Shown in pieces: positions 27,377-38,550 of a stretch of DNA of 64,000 bases. Source of the DNA: Vibrio pectenicida (GTDB taxonomy: Bacteria; Pseudomonadota; Gammaproteobacteria; Enterobacterales; Vibrionaceae). Position numbers and translations under genes: made by a program. Location: assembly GCA_024347015.1 (NCBI GenBank), contig AP024889.1:1116001-1180000 (forward strand), written 5' to 3'. The stretch's first letter is position 1. Each line of letters starts with the position of its first letter. A model generated the notes under the pieces. It was not told the origin of the DNA and did not search any database. It saw nothing but the letters and a program-made list of their open reading frames with translations.

Positions 27377-27394
27377 ATTTAAGATTTATGTCAG
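27377..27394 (-). promoter_or_regulatory. Pho-box-like site upstream of the alkaline phosphatase
   Basis: On the minus strand CTGACATAAATCTTAAAT matches 14 of 18 positions of the PhoB box CTGTCATAAATCTGTCAT. It lies 51 bases before the start codon, a normal activator distance. Confidence 0.5.
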
Positions 27395-27597
27395 CAATGA
27401 ATTGTTCATTAAGTATTGATTTAAATGTTTTATTTGTGTGCATGTCGACGTATATCATTTCAATAAATGATGATTCTGGTGACAAGATTGGATTGTGTAC
27501 TCTTTAGGTTTTAAGACGCAATTGTTTAGTAGAGAGAGCGTTTCTCTCCGAAGAATATTTCATCAGAGTGGATTAGGGGACTTCAGAAGTTGGGAAG

Positions 27598-27954
27598 TTA
27601 TACTAGCGCCAGTAATATTCCTCCTACGGTTGCCGCTGCGGAAAGAAATTGCCCCGCAGAATAGGCACCATCTTCCTCCGTTGCAATCTCATCAGGTTTA
27701 TCGATACCCAGAGCACCATGAGTAAAAGATTCTACTTTATCTCCAACTGATTTATTCGCGTTTTCAGTGGCTTTGGATTCTTTATCTAGCTCTTGTAAAG
27801 CGGCAAGTAGTGCTTTGCCTTCTTCAGAAAGCGTGACTTTATTTTGCTCTACTTTAAGTGGAGTCGAGGTCCTACTCAACTCGCTCTGACTCGCTTGAGG
27901 CTTGACCTGCTGGGCAGGGATAAGCTTTGCTGGCTCCATTCCTACTGGTGTCAT
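27598..27954 (-). CDS. Small hypothetical protein with C-terminal hydrophobic tail
   Basis: 118 residues, not assigned to a family. The first 35 residues are Pro/Gln/Ser-rich and flexible. A helical segment VEQNKVTLSEEGKALLAALQ follows (about 35-55), then an acidic, Lys/Glu-rich stretch, and a C-terminal hydrophobic run SAGQFLSAAATVGGILLALV at the very end. No signal peptide. AAGGAG lies six bases before the ATG, so it is very likely translated. The tail could be membrane-inserting. It stands alone next to the phosphatase gene. Confidence 0.65.
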   Translation of the reverse strand: MTPVGMEPAKLIPAQQVKPQASQSELSRTSTPLKVEQNKVTLSEEGKALLAALQELDKESKATENANKSVGDKVESFTHGALGIDKPDEIATEEDGAYSAGQFLSAAATVGGILLALV

Positions 27955-28256
27955 AGCGATCTCCTTACATCACCCTTACGACTATATCGACCATTGCGAC
28001 AAAAACTTGTGCAAAAAATACAGCATTTGTATTCAATGCATTCAAGCACAAACTGTGCCTAGATGACAAAGTATCATGAAATGAATTCTCAGTGATGTAA
28101 AATGCTATAGGTTTGGGCTCCTGCTGGTTAGATGCTTAACAAGCCATTAGACCCCAACAAGTTATGGATAACGTAGCGTATTGATACATAATGATTGTTT
28201 AGTTTAGGAAGTCAGCACACCAGACTATTTTAGATAATTGATGTTACTAATAGTGG
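27955..28256. other. Intergenic region, no gene seen
   Basis: About 300 bases holding the promoter region of the small protein gene (leftward) and the 3' side of rlmA. No hairpin with a T run and no RNA gene was recognised. Confidence 0.4.
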
Positions 28257-29075
28257 CTAGGATTTGTGATAGATCCGAATAATGAAATCGGCCTCGCAAT
28301 CAAACAATGTTGTCGTCGCTAATGAATGCCGTAGCGTTAAGTCGGCTTTCCATGCAAAAGGTGTCATTTGCAATAGTTTTTCAGCATCGCCGTTTTGTAA
28401 TGCCATTACGTAGTTTAACTTGATCTCCTGTGTAAGCTTAAAACCAGCTATTTCTTCAGGTTCTTCATCGTGGAGCCTAACTGTTTCATACAGCTTTTCT
28501 CTCAATTGATATAAATGCCGAGCGCCTGGAACAACGGTTATCACGGCCCCTTCCGATTGGATAACGCGTTGGAGTTCTATTGGGTTACATGGAGCATAAA
28601 TTCGCAAGACTGCATCGAGGCTACTGTCTGAAAAAGGCAGACGAGTACTAGAAGCGACGCTAAATTGGCAATTTAGATAGCGCTTAGAAGCATAACGAAT
28701 CGCAACTTTAGAGATATCTAGTCCGTAGGTGACGGCACTTGGATTTTGCATCGTCAATTGGGTTGCGACTTCATTAGTGTAATAGCCTTCCCCGCAACCT
28801 ATATCTAATAGTCGATGTTGTGAACCCACTAAATTTTCAGTGCAGAGCTGTGCAACCTTTTTTTGCATTGGTTGGTAATAATTGTTTTCTAAGAAATGAC
28901 GGCGTGCTTGCATCATCTCTTTATTGTCTCCTGGATCCTTTGAGCGCTTATGTTGCACAGGCATCAGGTTGACATAGCCCTCTTTGGCAATATCAAATGA
29001 ATGATTATTATCGCAACGGTAGGAACGTTCATAAAGAGTCAAGCTGCGGTCACACAGAGGACAAGAGTAAGACAT
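28257..29075 (-). CDS. rlmA: 23S rRNA (guanine-N1)-methyltransferase RlmA
   Basis: 272 residues. An N-terminal zinc finger uses C5, C8, C21 and H25 (SYSCPLCDR and YRCDNNHSF). The SAM-binding domain shows LLDIGCGEGYY near residue 88 and acidic motif II GLDISKVAI. It methylates G745 of 23S rRNA at N1, which affects ribosome function and macrolide-type drug sensitivity. The start has GAGAT upstream. Confidence 0.9.
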   Translation of the reverse strand: MSYSCPLCDRSLTLYERSYRCDNNHSFDIAKEGYVNLMPVQHKRSKDPGDNKEMMQARRHFLENNYYQPMQKKVAQLCTENLVGSQHRLLDIGCGEGYYTNEVATQLTMQNPSAVTYGLDISKVAIRYASKRYLNCQFSVASSTRLPFSDSSLDAVLRIYAPCNPIELQRVIQSEGAVITVVPGARHLYQLREKLYETVRLHDEEPEEIAGFKLTQEIKLNYVMALQNGDAEKLLQMTPFAWKADLTLRHSLATTTLFDCEADFIIRIYHKS

Positions 29076-29176
29076 AAGTATCTCTAGTGAGTATATATAT
29101 GGCGAATTTTAACAGCAAGGTGCTATACAGACCAACACAAATATGTAATTACATAGAGACGACATGCCGCGTTAGA

Positions 29177-30061
29177 TTAGTGCACAGATAGCTTGGTCTT
29201 GAGCTGATGGCTATCGCCTGGTTTTAGCTCTTTCCCTTGTTCAATGGTTGCTGCATGAATACTGGACTCAATACACATCATAGTAAGGTAACCGTCATCA
29301 GTCATGTCCTGTATATTGGTGGCTCCATGTCGCCATGGATTCCAGAGTACTGCTGAGTTATGTCCCTGATTTTCGATACCTAATCTACGTCCATAGCCTG
29401 AATCTTGAAGATGAATATGGCTCTCTGGTTTTGTATAAACACGGTCTATGGCGCTGGTGAGTTGCAGTATATTGCTACTTTTAAATTGAGCGCTGTCTTG
29501 CAAGCTGTCAAAATATTCCGGTCCTACACCTATGATGGTGGTATTACGAACATCACTCACATTTAGGTAGGTATGCAGTGCACCAGAGAATGTCCACGAC
29601 TTGTCGTCTGTATTGGTTATGTCGAGAGTGATTTGTAGTTCGTCCCCGACTTCAATAATCAGCCGAGCATTAAACTGAAATGGCCAGATATCCAAACTCT
29701 GTAGTGAAGGATTTAAACCTAGCTCAATAATAACCCCATGATCATTTTCTCTGTGCTGAATTAATGACCATTGATGTACCCGAGCGAAACCGTGTGCAGG
29801 AGAAGCGATACGCCCAAACCAAGGCCAGCATACTGGAACTCCACCCCGAAGTGCGGTTTTACCATCATAGATAGCTTTTTTACTCATCCAGATGAGATCT
29901 TCTTGTCCAGCTGGTTTATAAGAGACAACATGTCCTCCATGTAGTGCGATCCCTGCGATGGCCTTTTCATGAATAATCCGGACAACTTTTATCTGCTCGA
30001 TTTCTACGATGGTCACCTTGTCAGATAATGCAGTTAAGGCAGGAAGCGTTTTTAAATCCAT
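29177..30061 (-). CDS. yeaD: D-hexose-6-phosphate mutarotase (YeaD family)
   Basis: 294 residues of the aldose-1-epimerase-like fold. Active-site His lies in GALHTYLNV and the catalytic Glu in MMCIESSI, and arginine-bearing segments include LRGGVPVCWPWFG. It interconverts anomers of hexose 6-phosphates such as glucose 6-phosphate. It lies downstream of gapA on the same strand, the arrangement seen in many gamma-proteobacteria, but a terminator at 30159 separates them. GAGG precedes the ATG. Confidence 0.88.
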   Translation of the reverse strand: MDLKTLPALTALSDKVTIVEIEQIKVVRIIHEKAIAGIALHGGHVVSYKPAGQEDLIWMSKKAIYDGKTALRGGVPVCWPWFGRIASPAHGFARVHQWSLIQHRENDHGVIIELGLNPSLQSLDIWPFQFNARLIIEVGDELQITLDITNTDDKSWTFSGALHTYLNVSDVRNTTIIGVGPEYFDSLQDSAQFKSSNILQLTSAIDRVYTKPESHIHLQDSGYGRRLGIENQGHNSAVLWNPWRHGATNIQDMTDDGYLTMMCIESSIHAATIEQGKELKPGDSHQLKTKLSVH

Positions 30062-30158
30062 AGATTGTTTACCTCTATCGTGTGGAGAGCGAGAGATTTA
30101 ACACTGTTGATGTTGATGACCGAGTATGTGGAATTACTTGCTCTAACTCTAGATACAA

Positions 30159-30189
30159 AAAAGGCGGCTCAGTTCAAAGGCCGCCTTTT
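30159..30189 (-). terminator. Terminator of gapA
   Basis: 10-bp stem (AAAAGGCGGC and GCCGCCTTTT) with an 11-base loop; on the minus strand six Ts result from the stem end and tail. It lies about 58 bases after the gapA stop. Confidence 0.85.
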
Positions 30190-30246
30190 AACTAAATCAT
30201 TTTAGCTAATACTATTTTAAAATGACTTAGATACACTAAGTCATAA

Positions 30247-31579
<1,333 letters not shown>

Positions 31580-31999
31580 TTGGAACAGACAAATATGAAA
31601 ATTAACAAACCAGATGAACACTGGCGTGACAAGCTGTCTGATGAAGAATATCGAGTCTGTAGATTGCAAGGTACGGAAGCTCCGTTCTCTGGTAAATTGC
31701 TGCATAATAAAAGCACGGGTATTTACGAATGTACCTGTTGTAATAGTGCTTTGTTTCAGTCCGACAATAAGTATGATTCTGGGTGTGGTTGGCCAAGTTT
31801 CGATGCGCCGATTAATGACCAAGCAATATGCTATTTGGAAGATCTCAGCCACGGAATGGTAAGAAAAGAAATTAGGTGTGCTGCTTGTGGTAGCCATTTA
31901 GGGCATGTTTTTCCTGATGGGCCCCAGACAACAGGTGAACGATTTTGTGTTAACTCAGTGTCGTTAATTTTCAACAAATCGGACGAAAGCGGTGATTAA
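31580..31999 (+). CDS. msrB: Peptide-methionine (R)-S-oxide reductase MsrB
   Basis: About 139 residues. Two CxxC zinc pairs are visible ([11 protein letters not shown] and [15 protein letters not shown]), and the catalytic Cys lies in [11 protein letters not shown] near the end. It reduces the R form of methionine sulfoxide in proteins. Start choice is unusual: an ideal AGGAGG at 31566-31571 lies eight bases before a TTG at 31580, whereas the first ATG at 31595 is too far from it. I therefore start at the TTG; the family core begins soon after either one. It ends in a hairpin whose loop holds the stop codon. Confidence 0.9.
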   Translation: MEQTNMKINKPDEHWRDKLSDEEYRVCRLQGTEAPFSGKLLHNKSTGIYECTCCNSALFQSDNKYDSGCGWPSFDAPINDQAICYLEDLSHGMVRKEIRCAACGSHLGHVFPDGPQTTGERFCVNSVSLIFNKSDESGD

Positions 32000-32008
32000 A
32001 TCACCGCT
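31988..32008. terminator. Hairpin overlapping the msrB stop codon
   Basis: Perfect 9-bp stem (AGCGGTGAT and ATCACCGCT) with TAA, the msrB stop, as the loop. It lies between convergent genes; no strong T run. Confidence 0.6.
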
Positions 32009-32028
32009 CATTGTTTCATCCTTTCAGG

Positions 32029-32850
32029 TCAGTTGAATTTAGGCATCATACTGCGCTTATACTTACCGTCTTCTAGAGCGCTTTGAATATCATCTGCAAT
32101 ATCGTCAAGCTGCTCGTATTTGTTCTCGCTAAATCCATAAAGGAGTTTCATCTCTTGCTCTGAGGCTATAACAGGGACTTCAAATGCACTTGCGACCATA
32201 GCCCATATGTAGGCATGTTCTTTATGGTTTAATTGGTAGTTGATACTTGCAAGGGATTTGAAAATATCGGTATTGAGGCTGTCGCCATCGCTAAGTTCGA
32301 GAGATTTGTTAAGTAAATTGATCGTTTTATTAGGGTCGCGACTAGTATAGAAAGTGGCAAGAGCGTATTGCATTTTAGCTGTTTCTAAAGCGGGTTTGCC
32401 TTCTTGCTGCAAAAAGCTTCTTCGAGCACTTTCATCGCCAGTTTGACTCCACAAGAAATATAATGCGTCTGGTGATGTCGATTTTTTAATTCTTTCGACT
32501 AGAATTTCGAGATCCTCACCTGCGTTAACGAGTGCATTGAATCGTTTTCTTCTTAGTTCTGTTTGATCTATGGTTTGAATTTGTGAGGCTAGCTCTATAC
32601 ACTTTTTATATTCAGCAACGAGATGATACTCCTTAATGAGCATAATATCAGAAGGCTTTCTCAATGAATCGTATCGGTGCCAAATCAGCTTAGTGCGTGG
32701 TAGCTTACATTGGCCATCATTTTGATTCATTCTCTCACATTGCAATTTGGGGTTGTCTTTACACAGCTGATCGGTATTTCTTCTATTTTCGAAACATCCA
32801 GTGATTGTGGCAGCTAGAAAGGTTATTACTAATAATTTTAGTGTCTTCAT
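32029..32850 (-). CDS. DUF2989 family lipoprotein
   Basis: 273 residues with a lipoprotein signal ending ATITGC (Cys at about 19), so it is anchored to a membrane through its acylated cysteine. The rest is helical with TPR-like repeats (ALATFYTSRDPNKTINLLNK and KSLASINYQLNHKEHAY). It matches the DUF2989 family common in Vibrio and relatives, function unknown. It is a single-gene unit opposite yeaC. Confidence 0.8.
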   Translation of the reverse strand: MKTLKLLVITFLAATITGCFENRRNTDQLCKDNPKLQCERMNQNDGQCKLPRTKLIWHRYDSLRKPSDIMLIKEYHLVAEYKKCIELASQIQTIDQTELRRKRFNALVNAGEDLEILVERIKKSTSPDALYFLWSQTGDESARRSFLQQEGKPALETAKMQYALATFYTSRDPNKTINLLNKSLELSDGDSLNTDIFKSLASINYQLNHKEHAYIWAMVASAFEVPVIASEQEMKLLYGFSENKYEQLDDIADDIQSALEDGKYKRSMMPKFN

Positions 32851-32957
32851 ATTTATTATTGCTTATGATTCGTTACACTTATTTCAGCACGCAATCATGA
32901 CTCAGATCGATTGCTAGTTATGTTTTTCTCATATCAGTTACAACTTAAGGATAGACC

Positions 32958-33242
32958 ATGGACGCAGAGCAGCTAATTAATGCCATTACACCCGAGGCGT
33001 ATGAGCGTCTGTTATACGCTGTAGAGACAGGTAAATGGCCTGAGGGTACACCACTTTCGCAACAGCAACGAGATTCATGTATGCAAGCTGTGATGTTATA
33101 TCAGTCAAAGTACAACTCAGAAGCACAACATATGACAGTCGCCAAGGGTGGCGAGATGAGTTTTAAGTCAAAATCTGAGTTGAAAAAGCAATTTTCTAAT
33201 GAGCAAGATGATATTATGAGGGTTAATCCTAATCAATCTTAG
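32958..33242 (+). CDS. yeaC: DUF1315 family protein YeaC
   Basis: 94 residues. It matches the YeaC/DUF1315 family: opening MDAEQLINAITPEAYERLL, then AVETGKWPEGTPLS and a mid helix with MLYQSKYN. Function is unknown; the protein is acidic-polar and likely cytoplasmic. AAGGATAG lies before the ATG. It ends at a strong bidirectional terminator. Confidence 0.85.
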   Translation: MDAEQLINAITPEAYERLLYAVETGKWPEGTPLSQQQRDSCMQAVMLYQSKYNSEAQHMTVAKGGEMSFKSKSELKKQFSNEQDDIMRVNPNQS

Positions 33243-33258
33243 CCGTAGCTGACCTAAT

Positions 33259-33287
33259 AAGATAGAAGGGATTATACCTTCTATCTT
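33259..33287. terminator. Bidirectional terminator
   Basis: Perfect 11-bp stem (AAGATAGAAGG and CCTTCTATCTT) with a 7-base loop between yeaC and the convergent ychJ-like gene. A T-rich tail follows on the plus strand. Confidence 0.8.
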
Positions 33288-33321
33288 AGGTTGATTTTCT
33301 CCTATCAATCGACCCAGCTAA

Positions 33322-33804
33322 CTACCCACAGCACTTTTTATATTTCTTACCACTGCCACAAACACATGGCTCGTTTCGCCCCAATTTAGTGTTTTTCGGA
33401 TTGGACTCAGACCCGTTATCAGGGAAAGTACCATCAATATAATACCAAAGGCCATCTTCTCTAATAAAGCGTGAGCGTTCTTCAAGGCAATATTGGATTC
33501 CTTGTTCTGTGTAGTAAGCTTTGAAGGTCACAAAGCCTTCTTGCTTATTTGTCCCATCTTCAGCATTAATCACTTCGAGCTGATTCCAGTCACTCTCAAT
33601 AGACTGTTGGATAGCTTCTTTTTGCATTTCTGCGTTGCAGCTGGGGTGGTAGGTCTTAATAATATAGTTCACCAAGGCTTTAACGTGAGCGCTATAACGA
33701 GACCGCATTAATTGCTCAGGAGTCTTTGCCTTGGAGTGATCATTATGAACAGGTTTACAGCAGTCATTGTAAGATTTATTTGTGCCACAAGGACAAGGTT
33801 GCAT
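33322..33804 (-). CDS. ychJ: YchJ family (UPF0225) SEC-C zinc-motif protein
   Basis: 160 residues from the ATG at 33804, with GGAG upstream; an upstream in-frame start at 33846 adds a non-family stretch. A zinc-binding SEC-C motif occurs at each end: QPCPCGTNKSYNDCC at the N terminus and NEPCVCGSGKKYKKCCG at the C terminus. The middle is an NTF2-like domain. The SEC-C motif is the SecB-binding zinc element of SecA, so a role around protein export or folding is possible but unproven. Confidence 0.9.
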   Translation of the reverse strand: MQPCPCGTNKSYNDCCKPVHNDHSKAKTPEQLMRSRYSAHVKALVNYIIKTYHPSCNAEMQKEAIQQSIESDWNQLEVINAEDGTNKQEGFVTFKAYYTEQGIQYCLEERSRFIREDGLWYYIDGTFPDNGSESNPKNTKLGRNEPCVCGSGKKYKKCCG

Positions 33805-33892
33805 TTTAACTCCGGTTTTGCCTGGTAATATTTGAATGAGGAGCAAGACTTATCCTATTTCACCAACAGTGAAACCGATAGATAAGCCTTAG

Positions 33893-33917
33893 TGTTTAAT
33901 AATGATGTTATTAAACA
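33893..33917 (-). terminator. AT-rich hairpin after lpxH
   Basis: Perfect 10-bp stem (TGTTTAATAA and TTATTAAACA) with a 5-base loop, 40 bases after the lpxH stop. It is weakly paired because of its AT content; a possible terminator. Confidence 0.4.
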
Positions 33918-33957
33918 TAGCGTTAAGCCACATATGATCAAAAATGACAGTAATTAA

Positions 33958-34692
33958 TCACGAAAGTTGGTTAAATTGTCTAACTTCGAGCGTGAAACTG
34001 TCTTTAGTAAAAACAAGAACTGAGCCCTGAGTGTACCAATCACCGAGCACGATGCGCGTTTTTTGTTTATCACTAGGTTGGAATGTGTGGATGTTTGGCC
34101 TATGGGTATGGCCATGAATCATGAGCTCGACATGATGTTTTTCCATGACACTTTCTACTTCTGATTGGGTAACATCCATGATATCTAGCGACTTGTGTTG
34201 TTTATCTGAACGTATATCTGTCTGCACTTTGTTGATTATTTTTTTCTTGATAAAAAGTGGTATACGATTAAATATCTTTTGCAGCCAAGGTTGATGAACT
34301 GTTTGGCGAAACTTGAGATATTCTAGGTCGTCGGTACAAAGGGTATCCCCATGTAATATTACCGCTTTTTTATCATACAGTTCAATGACAGTCTCATCAC
34401 CTAATAGTGTCACTCCTGTTTCTTTGGCAAAACGTTTACCAACAAGAAAGTCTCTATTGCCTTGAGTGAAGTAACAAGACACCCCACAAGATGTTAGGAA
34501 TTGGAATTCACTACGAATTTGATTCGCAAAATCTGAACGGTCGTCATCACCTATCCAAAAATCGAATAAGTCACCTAAGACATACAGCGCGTCAGCATGG
34601 ATGGCCTCTTCACGCATAAATCGAACAAAACAATCAGTAATTTCAGGTAGAGCTGGTGAGAGGTGGAGATCAGAGATAAATAGTGTGGTCAT
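33958..34692 (-). CDS. lpxH: UDP-2,3-diacylglucosamine diphosphatase LpxH
   Basis: 244 residues of the calcineurin-like metallophosphatase fold. The metal motifs are intact in order: [37 protein letters not shown] and IHGHTHRP. It hydrolyses UDP-2,3-diacylglucosamine to lipid X in lipid A synthesis at the inner membrane face. It lies downstream of ppiB on the same strand, as in E. coli, with a hairpin between. Confidence 0.95.
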   Translation of the reverse strand: MTTLFISDLHLSPALPEITDCFVRFMREEAIHADALYVLGDLFDFWIGDDDRSDFANQIRSEFQFLTSCGVSCYFTQGNRDFLVGKRFAKETGVTLLGDETVIELYDKKAVILHGDTLCTDDLEYLKFRQTVHQPWLQKIFNRIPLFIKKKIINKVQTDIRSDKQHKSLDIMDVTQSEVESVMEKHHVELMIHGHTHRPNIHTFQPSDKQKTRIVLGDWYTQGSVLVFTKDSFTLEVRQFNQLS

Positions 34693-34719
34693 AATTATTT
34701 GTTAACCTGAAGGCTTGAT

Positions 34720-34744
34720 AAGGGAGAGCTTAATACTCTCCCTT
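34720..34744 (-). terminator. Hairpin between ppiB and lpxH
   Basis: Perfect 9-bp stem (AAGGGAGAG and CTCTCCCTT) with a 7-base loop, 7 bases after the ppiB stop. There is no T run on the minus strand, so read-through into lpxH is likely. Confidence 0.55.
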
Positions 34745-34751
34745 GCCATCA

Positions 34752-35246
34752 TTATTCTTCGATAGTGGTGCCGGTAATAAGCACGTCTTCAAGCGGTACA
34801 TCTTGGTGCATACCGTGTGAGCCTGTACTGACTTCTTTAATCTGGTTGACGATGTCCATGCCTTCTGTTACTTCAGCAAAAACACAGTAGCCCCAGCCAT
34901 CCATACTTTCACTACGAAAATCTAAGAAAGTATTAGGGTTTACATTGATAAAAAATTGAGAGCTAGCAGAGTGTGGCTCCATGGTACGAGCCATAGCCAA
35001 AGTTCCTACTTTGTTACTCAAGCCATTATTCGCTTCATTCTTAATCGGAGCACGGGTTTCTTTTTCACGCAGACCGGACTCCATACCACCACCTTGGATC
35101 ATAAAGCCATCAATAACACGGTGAAACAGCGTATTATCATAGAAACCGTCACGGCAATATTGTAAAAAGTTAGCGCATGTTTCCGGTGCTTTAGCTTCGT
35201 TTAGTTCAATTTTGATGTCACCAAAATTGGTGTGAAGGGTGATCAT
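34752..35246 (-). CDS. ppiB: Peptidyl-prolyl cis-trans isomerase B (cyclophilin)
   Basis: 164 residues, a single cyclophilin domain with no signal peptide, so the cytoplasmic form. Active-site segments include [26 protein letters not shown] and [14 protein letters not shown]. It speeds proline isomerisation in folding proteins. AAGGACATC precedes the ATG. It is divergent from cysS, the classic ppiB/cysS arrangement. Confidence 0.95.
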   Translation of the reverse strand: MITLHTNFGDIKIELNEAKAPETCANFLQYCRDGFYDNTLFHRVIDGFMIQGGGMESGLREKETRAPIKNEANNGLSNKVGTLAMARTMEPHSASSQFFINVNPNTFLDFRSESMDGWGYCVFAEVTEGMDIVNQIKEVSTGSHGMHQDVPLEDVLITGTTIEE

Positions 35247-35447
35247 GATGATGTCCTTAGTTTTCTTTTTTGACTTAAAGTCTGAATTCTATATTAACTT
35301 TTGCCAATTTTGTATGTGAATAATGAAGGTATTAAAGGATTAGTGGATTTAATCGTGTTTTTTTCAACATTTGAGGGATGACCTCTAGCCTCGCATCTTG
35401 TTATACTGAACCACTATTTTGTACTGACAAATAATTAGATAGAGATC

Positions 35448-36830
35448 ATGTTAAAGATATATAACACACTCACAAGACAAAAAGAGGAATTTAAACCAAT
35501 CAATGCCAATAAAATCGGCATGTATGTCTGTGGAGTCACCATATACGATCTCTGTCATATCGGCCATGGGCGAACGTTTGTTTCTTTTGATGTTGTTTCT
35601 CGCTATTTACGCTACCTAGGCTATGACCTGACCTTTGTTCGTAATATAACTGATATTGATGATAAGATCATCAAACGCGCGAATGAAAATGGTGAAACTT
35701 GTCAGTCGCTGACAGAGCGACTTATTGGTGAAATGCACGCTGATTTTGATGCGCTGAATATGAAACGTCCGGATATTGAACCGCGTGCCACAGAATACAT
35801 TAATGAGATTATTGAATTAGTTGAAAAACTGATTAAACGCGGCTTTGCTTATGTGGCTGATAACGGTGATGTAATGTTTGAAGTCGCTCAATTTAATGAA
35901 TACGGTAAGCTGTCAAAGCAAGACCTTGATCAGCTTCAAGCAGGCGCAAGGGTTGATGTGGATAGGGCCAAGCGTAGTCCACTTGATTTTGTCGTTTGGA
36001 AAATGTCCAAACCGGGTGAGCCTACTTGGGAGTCGCCATGGGGTGCGGGTCGACCAGGTTGGCATATTGAGTGTTCTGCAATGAACTCTGCTGTACTAGG
36101 AAACCATTTCGATATTCATGGTGGAGGTTCAGACCTTCAATTCCCACACCATGAAAATGAGATTGCTCAGTCATGCTGCGCTCATGATACTCAATATGTA
36201 AATACGTGGATGCATAGCGGCATGGTGATGGTTGATAGAGAGAAAATGTCGAAATCGCTTGGTAACTTTTTCACTATTCGTGATGTACTGAACCATTATG
36301 ATGCTGAAACGGTACGTTACTTTTTGATGTCAGGGCATTATCGTAGCCAACTCAACTACAGTGAAGATAACCTAAATCAGGCAAGAGCATCTTTAGAGCG
36401 TTTGTACACTTCTTTACGTGGACTAGATCTAACAGTACCGGCATCTGGCGGTGAAGAATATGTTAAGCGCTATATTGGTGCGATGAATGATGATTTCAAT
36501 ACGCCGGAAGCATACTCAGTTTTGTTTGATATGGCGCGTGATATCAACCGAATCAAAGCCGATAATATTGTCCAGGCCAGTGCACTAGGCTCATTAATGC
36601 GTGAGCTTGCTGATGTGATTGGTATTTTGCATCAAGATCCTGAAGATTTTTTAAAGGGGCAAGCAGAAGACGACAGTGAAGTTGTTGAGATTGAAGCACT
36701 TATTAAGCTGCGTAATGATTCTCGTGCAGCAAAGGATTGGACGAATGCAGATGTTGCGCGTGACAAGCTAACTGCAATGGGTATTGTACTTGAAGACGGT
36801 CCTGAAGGGACCATATGGCGTCGAAAATAG
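35448..36830 (+). CDS. cysS: Cysteinyl-tRNA synthetase CysS
   Basis: 460 residues, full length for class I CysRS. The HIGH motif reads CHIGHGRTF near residue 36, KMSKS lies in [11 protein letters not shown] near 266, and zinc ligands include Cys28 in YVCGVTIYD and the segment WHIECSAMN with HHENEIAQ. It charges tRNA-Cys. AGAG precedes the ATG. Terminator at 36851. Confidence 0.97.
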   Translation: MLKIYNTLTRQKEEFKPINANKIGMYVCGVTIYDLCHIGHGRTFVSFDVVSRYLRYLGYDLTFVRNITDIDDKIIKRANENGETCQSLTERLIGEMHADFDALNMKRPDIEPRATEYINEIIELVEKLIKRGFAYVADNGDVMFEVAQFNEYGKLSKQDLDQLQAGARVDVDRAKRSPLDFVVWKMSKPGEPTWESPWGAGRPGWHIECSAMNSAVLGNHFDIHGGGSDLQFPHHENEIAQSCCAHDTQYVNTWMHSGMVMVDREKMSKSLGNFFTIRDVLNHYDAETVRYFLMSGHYRSQLNYSEDNLNQARASLERLYTSLRGLDLTVPASGGEEYVKRYIGAMNDDFNTPEAYSVLFDMARDINRIKADNIVQASALGSLMRELADVIGILHQDPEDFLKGQAEDDSEVVEIEALIKLRNDSRAAKDWTNADVARDKLTAMGIVLEDGPEGTIWRRK

Positions 36831-36850
36831 CTGATATGCAAATTTATTTA

Positions 36851-36873
36851 GGGCTGTTGATTCAGCCCTTTTT
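36851..36873 (+). terminator. Terminator of cysS
   Basis: 6-bp stem (GGGCTG and CAGCCC) with a 6-base loop, then a run of five Ts; 20 bases after the cysS stop. Confidence 0.85.
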
Positions 36874-36908
36874 CTTTCTACTTACAGTTTAAAATGGGTA
36901 AGCAACCA

Positions 36909-37487
36909 GTGGCTCAGATGTATTTCTACTACTCAGCAATGAATGCGGGTAAATCCACCACACTTCTTCAGTCATCCTTTAACTATCAAGAGCGAGGAAT
37001 GACGCCATTAATATACACGGCGGCTTTAGATGATAGATATACCGTTGGTAAGGTGAGTTCTCGTATCGGCTTACAATCTGATGCACAATTATTCAGAAAT
37101 GAAACCAATCTCTACCAAGAAATCACGGCTTTGAACGAAGTGGAAAAGCGCCATTGTGTTTTAGTTGATGAATGTCAGTTTTTGTCTAAGCAACAGGTTT
37201 ATCAGCTGACAGAAGTTGTTGATAGATTGCATATTCCAGTGCTTTGTTATGGATTAAGAACCGATTTTTTAGGAGAGTTATTTGAAGGTAGTAGGTATCT
37301 GTTATCTTGGGCAGACAAGCTAATTGAACTCAAAACCATTTGTCATTGTGGGCGTAAAGCGAATATGGTTATTCGAACTGATGAGTTTGGGAATGCAATT
37401 GCCCAGGGCGAACAGGTAGCGATTGGTGGTAATGAGCGATATGTTTCTGTTTGCCGCCAGCACTACAAAGATGCGTTAGGAAAATAA
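36909..37487 (+). CDS. tdk: Thymidine kinase Tdk
   Basis: 192 residues from a GTG at 36909. The P-loop [10 protein letters not shown], the DECQFL Walker B and the lid segment [10 protein letters not shown] with later Cys ligands are intact. It phosphorylates thymidine to TMP in salvage. The ATG at 36894 is in frame, but the E. coli enzyme begins [16 protein letters not shown], and GTG-GCT-CAG-ATG here gives [16 protein letters not shown], which matches residue for residue. A weak GGGTAAG lies before the GTG. It converges on infA across a very strong terminator. Confidence 0.92.
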   Translation: MAQMYFYYSAMNAGKSTTLLQSSFNYQERGMTPLIYTAALDDRYTVGKVSSRIGLQSDAQLFRNETNLYQEITALNEVEKRHCVLVDECQFLSKQQVYQLTEVVDRLHIPVLCYGLRTDFLGELFEGSRYLLSWADKLIELKTICHCGRKANMVIRTDEFGNAIAQGEQVAIGGNERYVSVCRQHYKDALGK

Positions 37488-37500
37488 TAAGTTAATGTGA

Positions 37501-37537
37501 CAACAAAAAACGGAGCACTAGGCTCCGTTTTTTGTTG
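37501..37537. terminator. Strong bidirectional terminator between tdk and infA
   Basis: Perfect 16-bp arms (CAACAAAAAACGGAGC and its complement) with a 5-base loop. The A6 and T6 tracts in the arms give a U run in both directions. Confidence 0.95.
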
Positions 37538-37554
37538 TATTCGATAATCTGAGA

Positions 37555-37773
<219 letters not shown>

Positions 37774-37851
37774 TTAATCCTCTTTTAGAAATGGATAATT
37801 TCTGCCAGCAAAGTGCTGACTAAAATGAAATCATTAAATTTAGGGCGTATT

Positions 37852-38550
37852 CTACCCTTGCCAACGCTGATTTACTAGCCTTTGATTACGTTGAAAACGG
37901 ACTTTATAATTCATCGCAGGGCATTCATCAATTTGATAGCCAAGATAAAGCCATTGTTTCCCTTGTTGTTGGCAGTCTTTGATTTGAAATAAAATGGCTA
38001 ATGTTCCCAGAGATAATGGGAAGTGAGGGTCGAAAAATGTATAAAATGCGCTTACCGAGTTGGATAAAATATCGGTTACGGCAATAGCAATTAACTTATC
38101 TTGATCGTAGATATGTAAATATTGTGTGTTGAGCCATTTGCAGTGAGAAAAGTGAACAAATTCATTTTCTTTGGGCGGATACATGGTTCCATTTTTATGA
38201 CGAGTTTCAATATATTGAGAATATAACTCGAACCAACCTGGTACCATTTCATCTCGCAGTTCCCAGTTGAGGTGCTTGGCTTTAGCTAGTAGTCGCTTTT
38301 GGCTTTTTGATAGCTCAATTTCTGGGATGGACAAACGAATGGGTTGGCATGCCTTACATTGGTCACAATGTGGTTTGTAAATGGTGTCACCACTACGACG
38401 AAAACCATTGGCTAATAGAACTTCATAGCCAGAAGCGGTATGCATGGCAGGTTCAAGAGCAACCGCCACGCGTTCCTGTTTGTCAGCAAGGTAGCTGCAT
38501 TGGTGGCTATCGGTTAATCCTATACGAATTTGTTGCAGGTCAGAACTCAT
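37852..38550 (-). CDS. bpt: Aspartate/glutamate leucyltransferase Bpt
   Basis: 232 residues of the arginyltransferase-like GNAT fold. The N-terminal Cys motif is split between SHQCSYL and HCDQCKACQPIRL, and the C-terminal part has LYLGYQIDECPAMNYK. Unlike eukaryotic ATE1, bacterial Bpt transfers leucine to N-terminal Asp or Glu, making N-degrons for ClpS/ClpAP. Older annotations call it an arginyl-tRNA-protein transferase. It overlaps the aat stop by four bases, so the two N-degron enzymes are translated together. GAGGAG precedes the ATG. Confidence 0.93.
   Translation of the reverse strand: MSSDLQQIRIGLTDSHQCSYLADKQERVAVALEPAMHTASGYEVLLANGFRRSGDTIYKPHCDQCKACQPIRLSIPEIELSKSQKRLLAKAKHLNWELRDEMVPGWFELYSQYIETRHKNGTMYPPKENEFVHFSHCKWLNTQYLHIYDQDKLIAIAVTDILSNSVSAFYTFFDPHFPLSLGTLAILFQIKDCQQQGKQWLYLGYQIDECPAMNYKVRFQRNQRLVNQRWQG

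Noticed and set aside
28120..28200. Integron attC/VCR-like look of the sequence between the small protein gene and rlmA
   Set aside because: The inverted core sites and the RYYYAAC/GTTRRRY boxes could not be found, and no cassette array is present.
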